The notes beneath the pieces are model-generated. The model had not been told where the DNA came from, searched no databases, and saw only the letters and a program-made list of their open reading frames with translations. Shown here piece by piece: positions 23,787-35,868 of a stretch of 64,000 nt of DNA; the first letter of the stretch is position 1; each line of letters opens with the position of its first letter. Made by a program: the position numbers and the translations under genes. The DNA lies in NCBI GenBank assembly GCA_958496175.1, contig OY292276.1, positions 16,634,001 through 16,698,000 of the forward strand. The letters are read 5' to 3'. The DNA is from Sisyra terminalis. Its lineage: Eukaryota > Arthropoda > Insecta > Neuroptera > Sisyridae.

Positions 23787-26700
23787 GGTGAAGTTATAAT
23801 AAAGAAAATTAGGAGCTAAAAATAATTGTTTTGGAGATAATATTGAGTTAAGGATTAAGATCTAAAAAGTTTAGGTCCTTTTTTTTGAAATTGGAATGTT
23901 GAAAAATAATTATGTTACTTTTCTAGAAACTGGAATATTATGGGGAAAAAGTTTTAATGTAATTTAACTTTACGGTTCGTCTACTTTTAAATATTCAATA
24001 GAAGCTTGTACTTTGAAATTTATTTGATAATGCTTATAATGTAATCTTTGTTAATTATAGAGCAGTTACGGTTTTTGTGAAACTTTTGCACTATAGGTAG
24101 TAAAACTGTAATTGTTAGCAGCCCTTTATGTTGTCGTTCATACATAATTTGTCTCTATTTGTAAAACGCTTAACCAAAGACAAGAGGCGGCGAATGTGTG
24201 GCAAAACGTCATAACTTGTTTATGTTATAGCTTTGCATACAACAGATGTTACTAACGTGTGTCTATACATAGTGAGACGGCGCCTATAGATCCGTGCACT
24301 TTGATGTGTGATGTGTTTATTAAGGGGTGTGCGACGCAAAGTTATACGTATCCTACGGGATAGTTGCGTGGTATCGGGTGGTGCAGGTGGCGTGACTGCG
24401 GCCAGATCGTGACTGAGACACAAAAAGAAAGACACAAAATACAAACCCAGATAATACATGAATCTTGCAACGTCAGTTTGGTTACCAGCAATATCCTGCC
24501 GTGTCTACAGTTTCGTACTACCTAGTAGCTATATCTATTTTCTTATGTGCGGTAAAATGCATTTTCATAGATACCTACATTCACTAAGGGTTTGCCTCGT
24601 AATATGATAATTCCACATAGGTGCTTTGCGTTTCAACCATATTAATTTATAATCAACTCTGATAATCATCAAATAGCTATCTTCCAGCCTTTCATTAATT
24701 CTCAGTTTCATTTAAATATTTTCCACCTTAAATTTCCAATATGCATATACATTTCAAATATTAATACATTAACATGAATTTCATGCTGATTCTTAATTGG
24801 AATCACGTGTATTGTAACTATAAACTTTAGACATTCAATATGTTTCGCGTGTAATTTTCATACCATTTAGAGAACTTTGTTAAAACTTTTTAAACGTTTA
24901 ATGTAAAGATTTGAACTTCCATGATTTACCAATTAGTGTTCAACGCTAAATAATATTCTACGTTCGTCAACTAATAGAGCAATGTAAATTACCAGAGAAT
25001 TAGATACATATTACGAAAATACATTAAAATTAAACTAATCATATTAATATAGTAACTTTGTAAGCACAATGCTTGAATTAGCACCATTAATTAAGACGAA
25101 TCGTTTGATTCCAATTTTCAAATTTATATCTATCATGAAATCAAACTGTCATAATCTCTAATAGAATATCATTATATTATTTTGGGAAAATGTTATTAAT
25201 CAATTATTTTAAGGTAGAATGCCAACGATATTATTAAGTTTACCATGAAAAAATAATTGATCCGAACGTTAATATTAATTACATATATTAACTAAGTTTT
25301 TTGAAGTCTCAAGAATGTCAAAATAAAAATATTCAATATTTAGTTTACTTAAAAAGAGCATAAATTATTATACTAAAAAAGCAAAAGCTTACTTCCTCAT
25401 TTGCTTTTCTTATTTTAAGAAAATATCCGCATCAGTAGTTGATCGTATTTTTTTCATAAATTTATTTGAGGGGAGTTTATTATGTTAAATAAAAGAACAA
25501 AATTAACATTTCACGTGAATATTTCACGTGAACGAACAAAATATTTTGTTTCCATTTTCACACAATATAATACGGCTTCATAAAAACAACTTGAATATTT
25601 ACTGGGATTATGATCTTCAAATATTGCCATTTGAGCAAAATTGAAAGAATAAGTGGTAAGTTATTTAATATTATAACTCAATTTATAAAAAATATTTAAC
25701 AAATTTTTTGAAATTCATGGCAATATGTTTCTTAATTTCTAAACATTTCATCATTAATTTAAAATTTTTAAAAATATGTTAAAATTAAAATTAAATTTAA
25801 GAAGAATAAATAAAGAGTTTGAATCGCACAACATACATAAATGTTCATTAATTTTAAATTAATCGATCATACTAATTCAAGTGATAAATTTTATTGCCAT
25901 AAGTATAACTAAAACAAAATTAATGTACATCGTAGTAATGTGTGTATTAAAAGTGTTACATTAACTTCTTTGCAAATCTAAACTATATATATTAAAAAAA
26001 TTGATAAAACACTTAAAATAAAGTTGTATTTGTTAGACTATCTATAAATGAAGAATGGGTAGACCGATTTTCATGATCTATAATTTGTTGGATTCCTCTA
26101 CGCTTAGATTAACAAAGTAACTAAATTAGGTTTTACAAACTAAGCAATAAAATAAAAATAATTATCAGAATAAGATCGGGACATTGTAGCACATTCATAG
26201 TGCTACATTGCACTAATGCAAAAAAGTCAGCCACCTTATCCATACGCTGAAGTGTCAAATGGTATTCCAGGATGCATTAAAGTAAGAAGTATTTCTTTTT
26301 TGTAAGGGTAATGATAATTATGTTAGTCGTTACAAAGGACTTTTAATTTTGACTTTATTTGGAATATTACATTTTTTTAATTTTATTTTTTTGTGTTAGT
26401 ATCTATATTGATTTTTTGTTTTTGAGCTTTTGAATGGATAAATACATTTGAAATGATGATAGCAAGAATGATCCACTTTTAAAAAACAGGATCTGCCTAA
26501 GGGGAAGTTAAAGAATTTTAATGCACTTCCTCAACATTTAACATAGTAATAATAACTTTTATTTAATTGATTTAACATTAAAAAAGCTCCAAATTTTAAA
26601 CATTAGAAAGAAAGTCATAGTAAAGATTCGGTAATGCCACTTTTGCTCTATAATCGCCTCATTTGATTTGATGGAAAGTTTGCAAACTATTGAGGAGATT

Positions 26701-29600
26701 AAGAACAAATAATAATTACAAATATGTTGATACTACCTTAAATTTTTAAGCAATAATAAAGTATTTACAAATCAATAGATTGGATTCCCTTATGAGGATC
26801 CTTTCTCAGATATATTTTACGTGCTATCGTTAAAATTTGATCTTATATTACTTTTGTGTAGTAATTATGAATGGAAAGTTGATCCAGAATAATGTATGGA
26901 AATAGAATAATTTGCATGGGTCTTATTCCTAACAGAATTCTATCCTATTAAAATGAAAATTAACGGCTTCCAAATGTTGTACTTGCAATTATTGAATTCG
27001 CTTTCCGTATTTGAACGATGGTAATTTTGTGATGATTTATCTAAAGTCTAAACATTCATAGAATAAATTAATCAGACAGTATACATTGGTATACAGACAG
27101 AGGACCGAAACATAGTTATTTAGAAGCAATATTCAAAGATTAAAACTCCGTGTAAGAATCGAAGGTTAGACAAATCGACACCTAAGAAATTGTTTCTTAA
27201 GCTTAACTGAAGGATTTATTTATTTGTACTACAAAAACCTTTATAATGTTATTTGTTATTGCTACAAAATCGTCTTTTAACTGATCACTATATCTCTTAA
27301 GACTGATAGATTTTATTTTTGCCTGCTCGAAAGGATTATATTTACTTTTATATTAAGAAATATGCTACCTAAACAATTATGCACCCACTTTGTCGTTGGT
27401 TGTGCAAGTAAATGCACTTGTCTATTAAAAATTAAAGACAATTCCTCACGTTTTGATCTCCTATTTTCATAGTTTTTCCAAAATTTACCCCTAAATGCTA
27501 TAATTGGATTCCGAAATTCCTAAAAAGAGAGTCTATTTATTGCCCTTAACTGAACCGAAAAAGAAATATTTTACAACCAGATGGCTGAAATTTCCAGAGA
27601 ATTTATTGGAAACAAAAGAATCTAAATCACACTTTTTGTATGGTTGATTTTGAGTATTCAATAGAAGGAAACAATCTAAAGTTATCTCAAAAATTTTACA
27701 ATTTCATTAGCTTAATATATAATCACAAATTTTATTCCCACACATTCGGTGTTACTATACAATTCAAATGAATTAGGTCACTGGCGTAAGGATTTTTTTA
27801 CTGTGAAGAACAAAATCAAAAAGCTTTTAAAATATCCATTTACAACTATATGAATTTATATTTTATGTTGTATTTTATCATTGGATAATTATTCAGTTTT
27901 TATGTACAGAACATTGAAAATTTTGCAACTGCATATACATTTCACAAGTTAAGTAACTAGTTTGGGATTTTATTACTATATAGAAAAAAAAATAATTTCA
28001 AATTAGTTATAAACAAAGGAAAAATACATTATTAAAGCGATAATTTTACCTGGATATAATCAAAAAATGTAAAAAAAAATAACTACTAAAACATTAATTA
28101 TTTTCCTTTCATACAAAAGAAAAGCAATTTTATATTTAACCCAAAAATTTATAGTTTTTCCCATGAATGGCTCGGAAATATAAAAATCGTTATATAAAGT
28201 TGAGAAAAGTTTTCGTTTTTATAATGGGTTACGGTTCATAAATATTTGAAGTCTTGAGTTTTACACCCTTAAAATTCTATATTTATTCACTTCCTAGCGA
28301 AAGCTATTATTCTTCAGCGTTTTCTACACTAATTTTTAATGTTACAAATTAGTACTCATTTACACATTTAGTAAGCAAAAATTGTTTTAATGAGAAAAAG
28401 TTCCTATGATTTTAAATTAAGGCTAAATTTCAATTTTCCTTATATAAATCGTTCCTCTCTGATTTTAATTAGTTTATTTTCAACCACGTTAACGGCCTTT
28501 TATTAGCAGTAAGTTGATAAATTTTGAAGAGATATATGCATGTACTCTCTCTATTTGATTTATGTTACTATATTTAAGCAGAGTGACGAGATGGGAATAA
28601 TTAATTATTCATTCGTTATCCTTACAGCTTCTTATTGCAAAAGTACTTTATGAAATTTCCTCAAACTATTAAACTTATCAATCTTTGTTCTCTAGGCAAT
28701 ATATGTTTACATGAATAAGTTCATTTTGTTACTTACATCATAGATTCTTACAAAAGACGTCTTCTTTTTGCAGAAGAGAACTTACCGGATTCTGAAAAAG
28801 AAATAAATAGTGTTAATTAGTTCTCTTTTATATCAAGAAGAAAATCACTTTTATTCCACATCTTAAATTTAATGTTTTATTAGAGAAATAAATAAGTAGC
28901 GTATTTTAAATCTTAAATGACGTACTTTGATGTGAGAGATAAATGAGAAATTATTTTGTCGTAATGCGTTGCAAATGTTAAACAGCTAGACATGCTTCAT
29001 ATTCATGAACATATCCAACCGTGATAGAATTCATTTTAGCAGCAGTAACAAAATTCAATTGATATTTTTATTTTATTTTTTAAGTAAAAAGACACTCGGA
29101 AAATGGCATAGAATAAAAGGAAACTCAATTTCAAGGAAATACTAGATGATTAGTTGCATAAAATAAATACATTGAGATATTTTTCTTTGCTTTAAAATGT
29201 CAAGTGTTTAACAGATAATATTTTAATTTTACGACGTGCGTTCACTCGCGAGGAAAAATAAATAAATGTGTCTCATCAATTCATGATGCCAAACTAATGG
29301 TTGGAAATTTATTATGGATAAAAATATGACAACCGATCATTTTTTTCAAAGTTTTATATTACTTTTTTTCATTATCTTTTAGTTGTTTTAGTTTGCTACT
29401 TGTTTGTACTATGAAATAAAAGGTTGTAATCACGAAACTTTTCGGTTGTAAAATTTTGATGATAATATTCCTAAATTCACTATTATTGTTTTATATATAT
29501 GTACGATAAATCATTGAAAACTGTGTTTTTCTATAATAATTCTTCTTTTTCATGTTCTCTTTGCTTTCAAGAGATTTAAAATCATTAAAACTTATTTCAC
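23787..29600. other. AT-rich DNA with one GC-richer patch
   Basis: No recognised gene or element end. The patch 24180-24500 is clearly richer in G and C than its surroundings and is listed separately. The remaining 5 kb has only short chance open frames. Confidence 0.5.
24180..24500 (-). other. GC-richer patch with a 79-codon open frame
   Basis: The minus frame 24220-24459 starts MYYLGLYFVSFFLCLSHDLA, which looks like a signal peptide, followed by a Pro-rich then Arg/Thr-rich tail. There is no homologue that I recognise. The surrounding DNA is AT-rich, so this could be an isolated exon, a promoter-like island or a fragment of an element. The frame could also be chance. Low confidence that it is a gene. 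Confidence 0.2.
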
Positions 29601-29609
29601 TTTCGAAAC

Positions 29610-30080
29610 TACAACAAGGAATTGATCGATTGAACGGCAGTTGAATTATTCTCGTAGATTTTTAACCAGGAAAGCTTTTTGGGCTCTTTTCTCCATTTCC
29701 TTGAATCTTACCTTGATGATGTTTTGCAGTAATTGTAATTTGTCGTTACGCATAATATATCCAAGATATCTATTTTGGGAAGTTTTTCATCATTCAAATT
29801 TTTTTTTATTGAGAATTTTTTCCGCACACCTATATTTCGAAAGCTTTTATCTTGTCAATCTTTGTTTTGTGTAGGATCCGGGCTTCTATACCATACATCA
29901 GTACGGTAAATATATATCATCATAATTGAATCTTCTCTTCCGATTATGATTGAGGTTTCCACTTCGCAATATGTTTTTCATATTGTTGAATGATGACTTG
30001 GCGTTACTATTTGGTGTTTTAATTCTTCTAAATAATCATTTCTGTTGAATTAACATATTTGAATTTCTGGACTTGCTTTG
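29610..30080 (-). pseudogene. LINE reverse transcriptase C-terminal relic
   Basis: Minus-strand pieces in different frames follow the order of an insect non-LTR endonuclease/reverse transcriptase protein. Near 30000 is NSNAKSSFNNMKNIL. Then comes MYGIEARILHKTKIDKIKAFE near 29850-29910. Last is YIMRNDKLQLLQNIIKGKI near 29700-29760, followed by a remnant of LKNLREYN. These correspond to the region after the palm, ending with the conserved LLYGxEAW and LGHIMRN blocks of the family. Several frameshifts and stops show that it is dead. The 5' part is absent. Confidence 0.7.
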
Positions 30081-30235
30081 TTGAGAATATTGTTACTTAA
30101 ACATGCATCTTACATTTTCACTGAAATTAAGTAAGCGAAAATTGGAGTTTACTTGAAGTTAATTTTATGAAACATAGATTTGTTATTTCTTGATACTATA
30201 GGAAACCCTAATTCAATCCTTTTGTTAATTAACTT

Positions 30236-30840
30236 AGGTTATCTAGGATGGGATTAGTTGAGTCTCAGTACTGCAATCTCAGAGTTCATTGTGGTTTCTG
30301 GGTCCCTACTTCTACTAGTTAAGACCAAACAGCTGAGCGAACCTAAACACTCATCGCACTAGATGCATTTCGATAATTTCAGTTCCAGAGTTTTTTATCC
30401 CAAGATCGTCATTTCTCCATTCATTCAGTACCACATTCCCATAGAATATGAGAAACGATTGCACCCTCTTCCTGACAGAACCTGCATTTTAGGCCATCCA
30501 CAAATAGTCTCATTGTGTTCAGGTGCTTTTTCTACAGAGGTCAGTTATTATACCCGTTACCACTTTGACCTGTTTTCTTGTAAAACCAAGTATTTTAGTA
30601 GTTAATTTTCAGGATGGTTTTTCTATCATCTATTTACTGTGGTTTTGTCTAACATTGTTCTTTCTTGATTTTATGCAGTGATTTTTGTAAATCCATTCCT
30701 TGATGGTATTTTTCCCTGTCGCTCTTGTAACTCCGAGTACAAGCTGTGGACCTATGAAGAGTGGTTGGGGTCCTTTCCGGACAAGAATGTTCACCCTTTT
30801 TCATTACCTTTAATACCCTTATGGCCTGGCTCATCTAAAA
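30236..30840 (-). pseudogene. LINE RNase H / zinc-knuckle C-terminal relic
   Basis: On the minus strand the order is GPQLVLGVTRATGKNTIKEW (30.68-30.75 kb), then TRKQVKVVTGIITDLCR (near 30.55 kb), then CRFCQEEGAIVSHILWEC (near 30.45-30.50 kb). This matches the C-terminal end of RNase H-bearing non-LTR retrotransposons of the R1/Jockey type: a CxxC...H...C tail after an LLTG-like block. The following 30236-30345 is probably 3' untranslated sequence, shared with 15.3 kb. At least three stops or frameshifts occur. It is probably a different LINE from the relic just downstream at 29.6-30.1 kb. Confidence 0.75.
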
Positions 30841-33800
30841 TTTACCTTGTGTTTAAAATAGTGTCAAATAATTACATAAGCTTGTGTCAACTAAACTGTT
30901 GTATTAAAATACAAATCCAAAGAACCCATTAATATGACTAGTTAAAAAAATAAATAAATAAAAATGAATTATATTCACAAAAGTAAGAGTCATCTGTGAG
31001 AGAAATAAGAAATTTTAGAAAAAAATATTTCTTTAAACTCATTAACTGCTTTAATTAGTTTGAAAATGTTTGTTTTATAACGAAATGAACTAAGTTGGAA
31101 TTTCGATTATTAAACAGTTTACAAGTTTAAAGAATTATAATTTTCCCCGGCTGATAAAAATAATACAATTGATATCCCAAAAAGTTGATGAGTTATGACT
31201 TGAGAAAATATATTTTACTATTTATATATCCTCTTAAACTTGATTGGAAATTAATAAACAAACTCTAAGGGCAACTAAATTTAAACTCCAGCAACATATA
31301 GTTATTTGATTACTATCTCTGATTTTAAATTTTAAGTACATGAATGAGTAGAGAAATAAACAGGTATAAAAATTTAATTAAAAGAAATACGTAGAATGGG
31401 TTAGAAGAGAAATAAAATTTTCAATACTGTTTTCAAAAGATTATATTTTATTTTTTATCATTTTACGAAGATCGAAAGTTCAATAGTAATGTTTTCAAAA
31501 TTGATTGAATTTTATGTTTCCTAAGAGAAAATATTATGATTCGAAACTTAAAATACATATATACAGTTTACAAACTTACAGTTCTTGTTATTTAATTACA
31601 AAGAAAGCTTACGATAGAAAAGTTATATTTGTACCCACTGAAAACATAATTAAATGATTTTCCTATCGAATTACTTTCTTATTTTATTACAAATGAGAAA
31701 TTGATTTTTATTTAACCCATAACTTCCTCTATTTTTTTTCTAAGAACCAAAGTCTGTTACCGAACAGGTACTTTAAATAGAAGTCAAAAAGCGCAAAAGA
31801 CTTATGTGAGGTCCACAGAGAAGATAGCGACGTTCAAAACTTATATTGAATTACTTATACACGAGTTATTTATATTCTCTAAAAGCACATAATTAAACCG
31901 AGGTAGGATACTCAATACACTTTAGCTACCGTTGGATATAAATCTGTTAGTTGATGTTTCACCGTAGCTAAAAGCGTAGCTTTAATAATTGAGTTGGAGT
32001 AAAATTTACATGATTATTCGCGTGAACGAGATTTGTGTCGATAAATTGTGACAACTAGCTGCACATGTTCAATTAACACTCAAATGCAAACAATAACGCC
32101 ACTACATACGATTATGGTCGTCAGCCAATGGTAAATTTATCTGTTACTGGTTTAAACTGAAAGAGAGGCATTCTAAAGCTCAAATTACAGCTGTATTATT
32201 ATTCATAATCCTGTTTTTGTTACGATATAATATTGTTATTGGAGTTAAGAGTTTTAATTTTAACTCTTGTGTAATAATTATTAAATGAATCCATGCAGAA
32301 TTTAAAATGGAAAAAAGCAAAATAATAGTTCAGTTTAAAAAATAATAATAAAGAATTTATTAATTCAAAATGCTAGGTTTTGTTTAACTTTCACGGATTG
32401 TACTCTGAAGGATAAATAAATAATAAAAATGAAGTTCAAAAGGAGGGTAAGAATTTACTTTAAAAAAGAAGCATAATATTTTAGAGGACAAAGCGGTTTC
32501 AATGAAATTTAGTGTAAAGGCAAGTACTGATCTCATCTTTTCGCTAGATCAGTGTTTCTCAAACTTTACACATTTATATACATAGTTATCGTGATGCCAA
32601 GTACTAACCAAACTACCATTTTTATGTGAAACTATTGCCTTAAATGATGCGAATTAAGGAAAAGTTATTGAAACTTGTAGGAAAAACCTCTGGTGTCATT
32701 AGAAAATCTATTATGTTTACCGGAAACAATTTAGTTTTTAAACCTGTAGTTATTCAATTGCCTTTTATCTGCTTATGAGATATTTCAAAGTGGTATTAAA
32801 AACTTGTTATGATTAGAGTGACTTATAAACTTATATAAAAATACAAAATATTTTTTATTCCGAAATCTACATTAAAATGGTAAGACCAAAAACACGAAGG
32901 AATACAAATTTGATATTGTATGCTCTTCGAGTTTCACAGGATAGCAACGCAAAGTTACTTGGAACATTTTCAGTGTTTATCTGAGTAAATTAGATGTCCA
33001 TTATTGCCAATTAGTTTTTTTTTAATTTAAATTCGATAATTTTAATTTCTCCAACTAGTACCAACGAAGAATGAAAAAAAAATTGAAAAGCTGTCAAATA
33101 TTCCTAATAAATCTTACTAACAGGGAAAATTTTATGAGATAACGCGGTAATGCAAGACTCTTTTGCAGAAGAAAATCCCTGGAAAAAACTAATAAATTAA
33201 GGGGGGTTGATATAACTGTATCCTTTATAATTGTGCAAAATTATACCATAGGATATTTATTTATTTCAATTGTTACTTACTAAGTGGTAAAAAATTCGAA
33301 AGCTTTAGTGATGATATAAATGTAATTTTTTGATATTTTCCTTAGTATTCAATTGATTATTAATAATTTGGCATTAAAAATTTACACATCAGGTGCCAAA
33401 ACGTTGATACTATTGGAGTTGATTATATCATTAATTTAAAATCTAAAGTCGTAACAACATTTTATGTTATAATTGTATGAAAAAAAACACTGTAGTTTGG
33501 TACACAGTGTATTCGGTTAAATATAAATAAAGATACAACAGTTTATCGATTTCGATAATATTTTGTTTTTAGGCACATCTTAATGTATCGTCAAAAAATT
33601 ATAAAGAAGGTCACAAACAAATCTAATCTAAATAGATGAACCAATAGTTAATTCTGATTTCACTTATGGTTCCAACTTATGGATAGCTTTACTGATTTGA
33701 TAGAAACTTTGTAATAAAATTTACCTAAATTTTATTCAGAAAAAAAGGTTACCTATTTAGTATTTACATTTAATTATTAATAATAAAAGTAGCATTCAGG

Positions 33801-33915
33801 AGAAAACCGATTTAAAATAAATTAACAGACACCCATTTATAAGATGGAAATTGGATTTTTCAATTAAATATCTATGTTCCTTTTTAAAACATCGAAAAGT
33901 CAACAAACTTGAAAT
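30841..33915. other. AT-rich DNA, no supported gene
   Basis: About 3 kb with no useful open frame. CAGTGTTTCTCAAACTTT at 32550-32567 resembles a hAT-type end, but I found no matching opposite end. Confidence 0.5.
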
Positions 33916-34165
33916 CAGAGGTGACCAACCCAAATGATATTGATGGCTACTTCAGTAATGCATCATAACTCCGCGGGCCACTTTTGAAGTTATATCTCAA
34001 ATTCTCCATACTAAATTTAGATACACTGTAAACATTTTTACTAAATTGGTTTTCACCACGTTGGTCATTATAAAATGTATACATTTTATAAAAGTCTGAT
34101 ATATACCGCGGGTTGAAAACATTGCCAAGGTGTGCTTTTTGCGGTCCGCGGGTTCGACACCTCTG
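33916..34165. mobile_element. hAT-like MITE, 250 bp
   Basis: Ends are CAGAGGTGACCAACCC on the left and, in reverse complement, CAGAGGTGTCGAACCC on the right: 14 of 16 match. CAGNGGTG ends are typical of hAT transposons. The interior has GC-richer blocks near each end (CCGCGGGCC, GCGGTCCGCGGG) and no coding capacity. The flanking eight bases (CTTGAAAT and ACTATCTC) do not match, so the target duplication is lost or the ends are imprecise. Confidence 0.65.
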
Positions 34166-34196
34166 ACTATCTCTGATTTAAATAATCAATCTTTAA

Positions 34197-34632
34197 TCTA
34201 CATATATAAAATTGTTATGTTGGTTTGTGTAGATTTCAATAACTCAAAAAGATCTGCATCGATTTAGCTCAAATTTTGTCACCATATACAATCCGCTTCA
34301 AAGATCGTTTTTATTTTTTTCTTGCGTCAGTAACATATCTGCAACCGCCAGAAAACGGTTTTTTCATCGTTCAATACAATAACCGCTAACTGTCAATACT
34401 TTTTTGTTATGATTGTGTAGTGATTTTTATAAGTAGAAAAATTTTTTTAAAACGTAATTGATAAATGTATGTCTTGAAGGTAAGTGATAATTGGTATAGT
34501 GAGGGATACTGTGAGTTTATAATGGAAGTGATTTTAATAATTCACAAGCTTTTTTTTCCTAAATTCAATTTATTTATATACAACCATTCACAACCGTAGC
34601 CTGGCAGGACAAAATCTGTAGGATTCAGCTAG
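34197..34632 (+). mobile_element. Short non-autonomous Helitron-like element
   Basis: It starts TCTACATATATAAAATTG after an A and ends GGATTCAGCTAG before a T, following the Helitron A|T rule. The 5' end resembles that of the 35.87-kb Helitron, and the 3' end shares GGAT(T)CAGCTAG with both other copies. At 436 bp it lacks the tRNA-like module. No coding capacity. Confidence 0.65.
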
Positions 34633-35868
34633 TTATTAATAAAATTACTTACTTAACAAAAAAAAGTTATCTTTGTACTCGTAAAAATGTTTAATTGTTA
34701 CACTTTACATTGTTAATAGGAGCAGACCAATAAAAATTGATATTTTAATTGCAAATCATTGAAACTAGTAGATCGTTAAATTTTTTTTATCACAAGTTGG
34801 GTTGTTATAAAGTAACGTTGAGGTTAAAAAATGGTAGTATACAATTTATTTTTTCAGTTGTGTATGCGAATAAGCGTTTGTTTGTATTTTTTTTTATTTG
34901 GGAACTTCAAAGGGTAGCTTCATTACCAGTGGACGATGGACCTGACACGCCATTACCTACGTCAATATTTATTTGCTGTACAATCACAATGCAAAAAAAA
35001 GCCTGTCAAAACCAAATGATTTCATTAAAACAGAATCTTTCTAGTATATATTTTTTCTTGGTGCCATTATATTTCTATAAAAAGCGTGAACATTTTCAGG
35101 CTGTAACAAATAGCTGGAATCAAGATGCATTTCGTTGATTATTTTGTAGGCGAATAAAAATTAATCTTTCACGTAGCAATTTAAGTGAGAGTGACAAACT
35201 GCTTAAGAAAGTTCTTCTTGGGAAGGAAGACGGTAACTTATTCATCGAGGTAGAAGCTTTGACAACATGTCACCGGAAGGAAGTGAGTGCGTTACCCAGG
35301 TGCTAGTACATGTGCAGATTACATCCGCTTCGTTCATATAACGTCTCACGTTAAGTGTTTACGTCACAGATAAATAATGTGACAAGGCATAAGTCATTGA
35401 AGGGTACTGCGAATGTACCATTTTAACTTTGGAACAAGACAATTTAGTTAAATTATTATACTGCTACTTAAACTTCAAACATTTCGTGTGATGCATGCAA
35501 AGTCATAAAATTCTATAAGTTGAAAAATTGCTGGTAAAACTTTCCCGGTGATATATAATTTTAAAACGTGTTTTACAATTACATAAAAACGAACTTTTTA
35601 CAATTTTACACTTTTAATATCCTGTTTAACTCAATGGCTAAAAATCAATGATAGAAACTTATCATCGATTGTTTTCTATTCCATATGAGGAAAGTGTTAT
35701 TGAAGTTATTTTTTTTTGGGCGTTTCGGTACACGCTATCAAATTAGAGCTTATTAATAATTCATAAATAAAGTTTACCTAATAATAATTATAATTAAGAA
35801 TGTGTACTCTATGTACTTCATTTTTTTCCCAATATTTCAAGCACGAAATATAAACTGATGAACCTTAA
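34633..35868. other. Non-coding DNA with an orphan open frame and a GC-richer patch
   Basis: An open frame of 129 codons (34749-35138 plus) has no ATG at a convincing context and no domain that I recognise, so I do not call it a gene. From about 35160 to 35420 the base composition is less AT-rich (ATGTCACCGGAAGGAAGTGA, GTTACCCAGGTGCTAGTACA, CGTCTCACGTTAAGTG). Such a patch could be an exon, a promoter or an element fragment; the sequence alone does not decide. Confidence 0.35.

Noticed and set aside
32550..32567. A hAT element end (CAGTGTTTCTCAAACTTT)
   Set aside because: The sequence is typical, but no opposite inverted end was found nearby, so no element can be delimited.
34749..35138. A 129-codon open frame as a gene
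   Set aside because: No domain, biased to Phe, Ile and Lys as expected for AT-rich chance frames, and no ATG in a convincing context.
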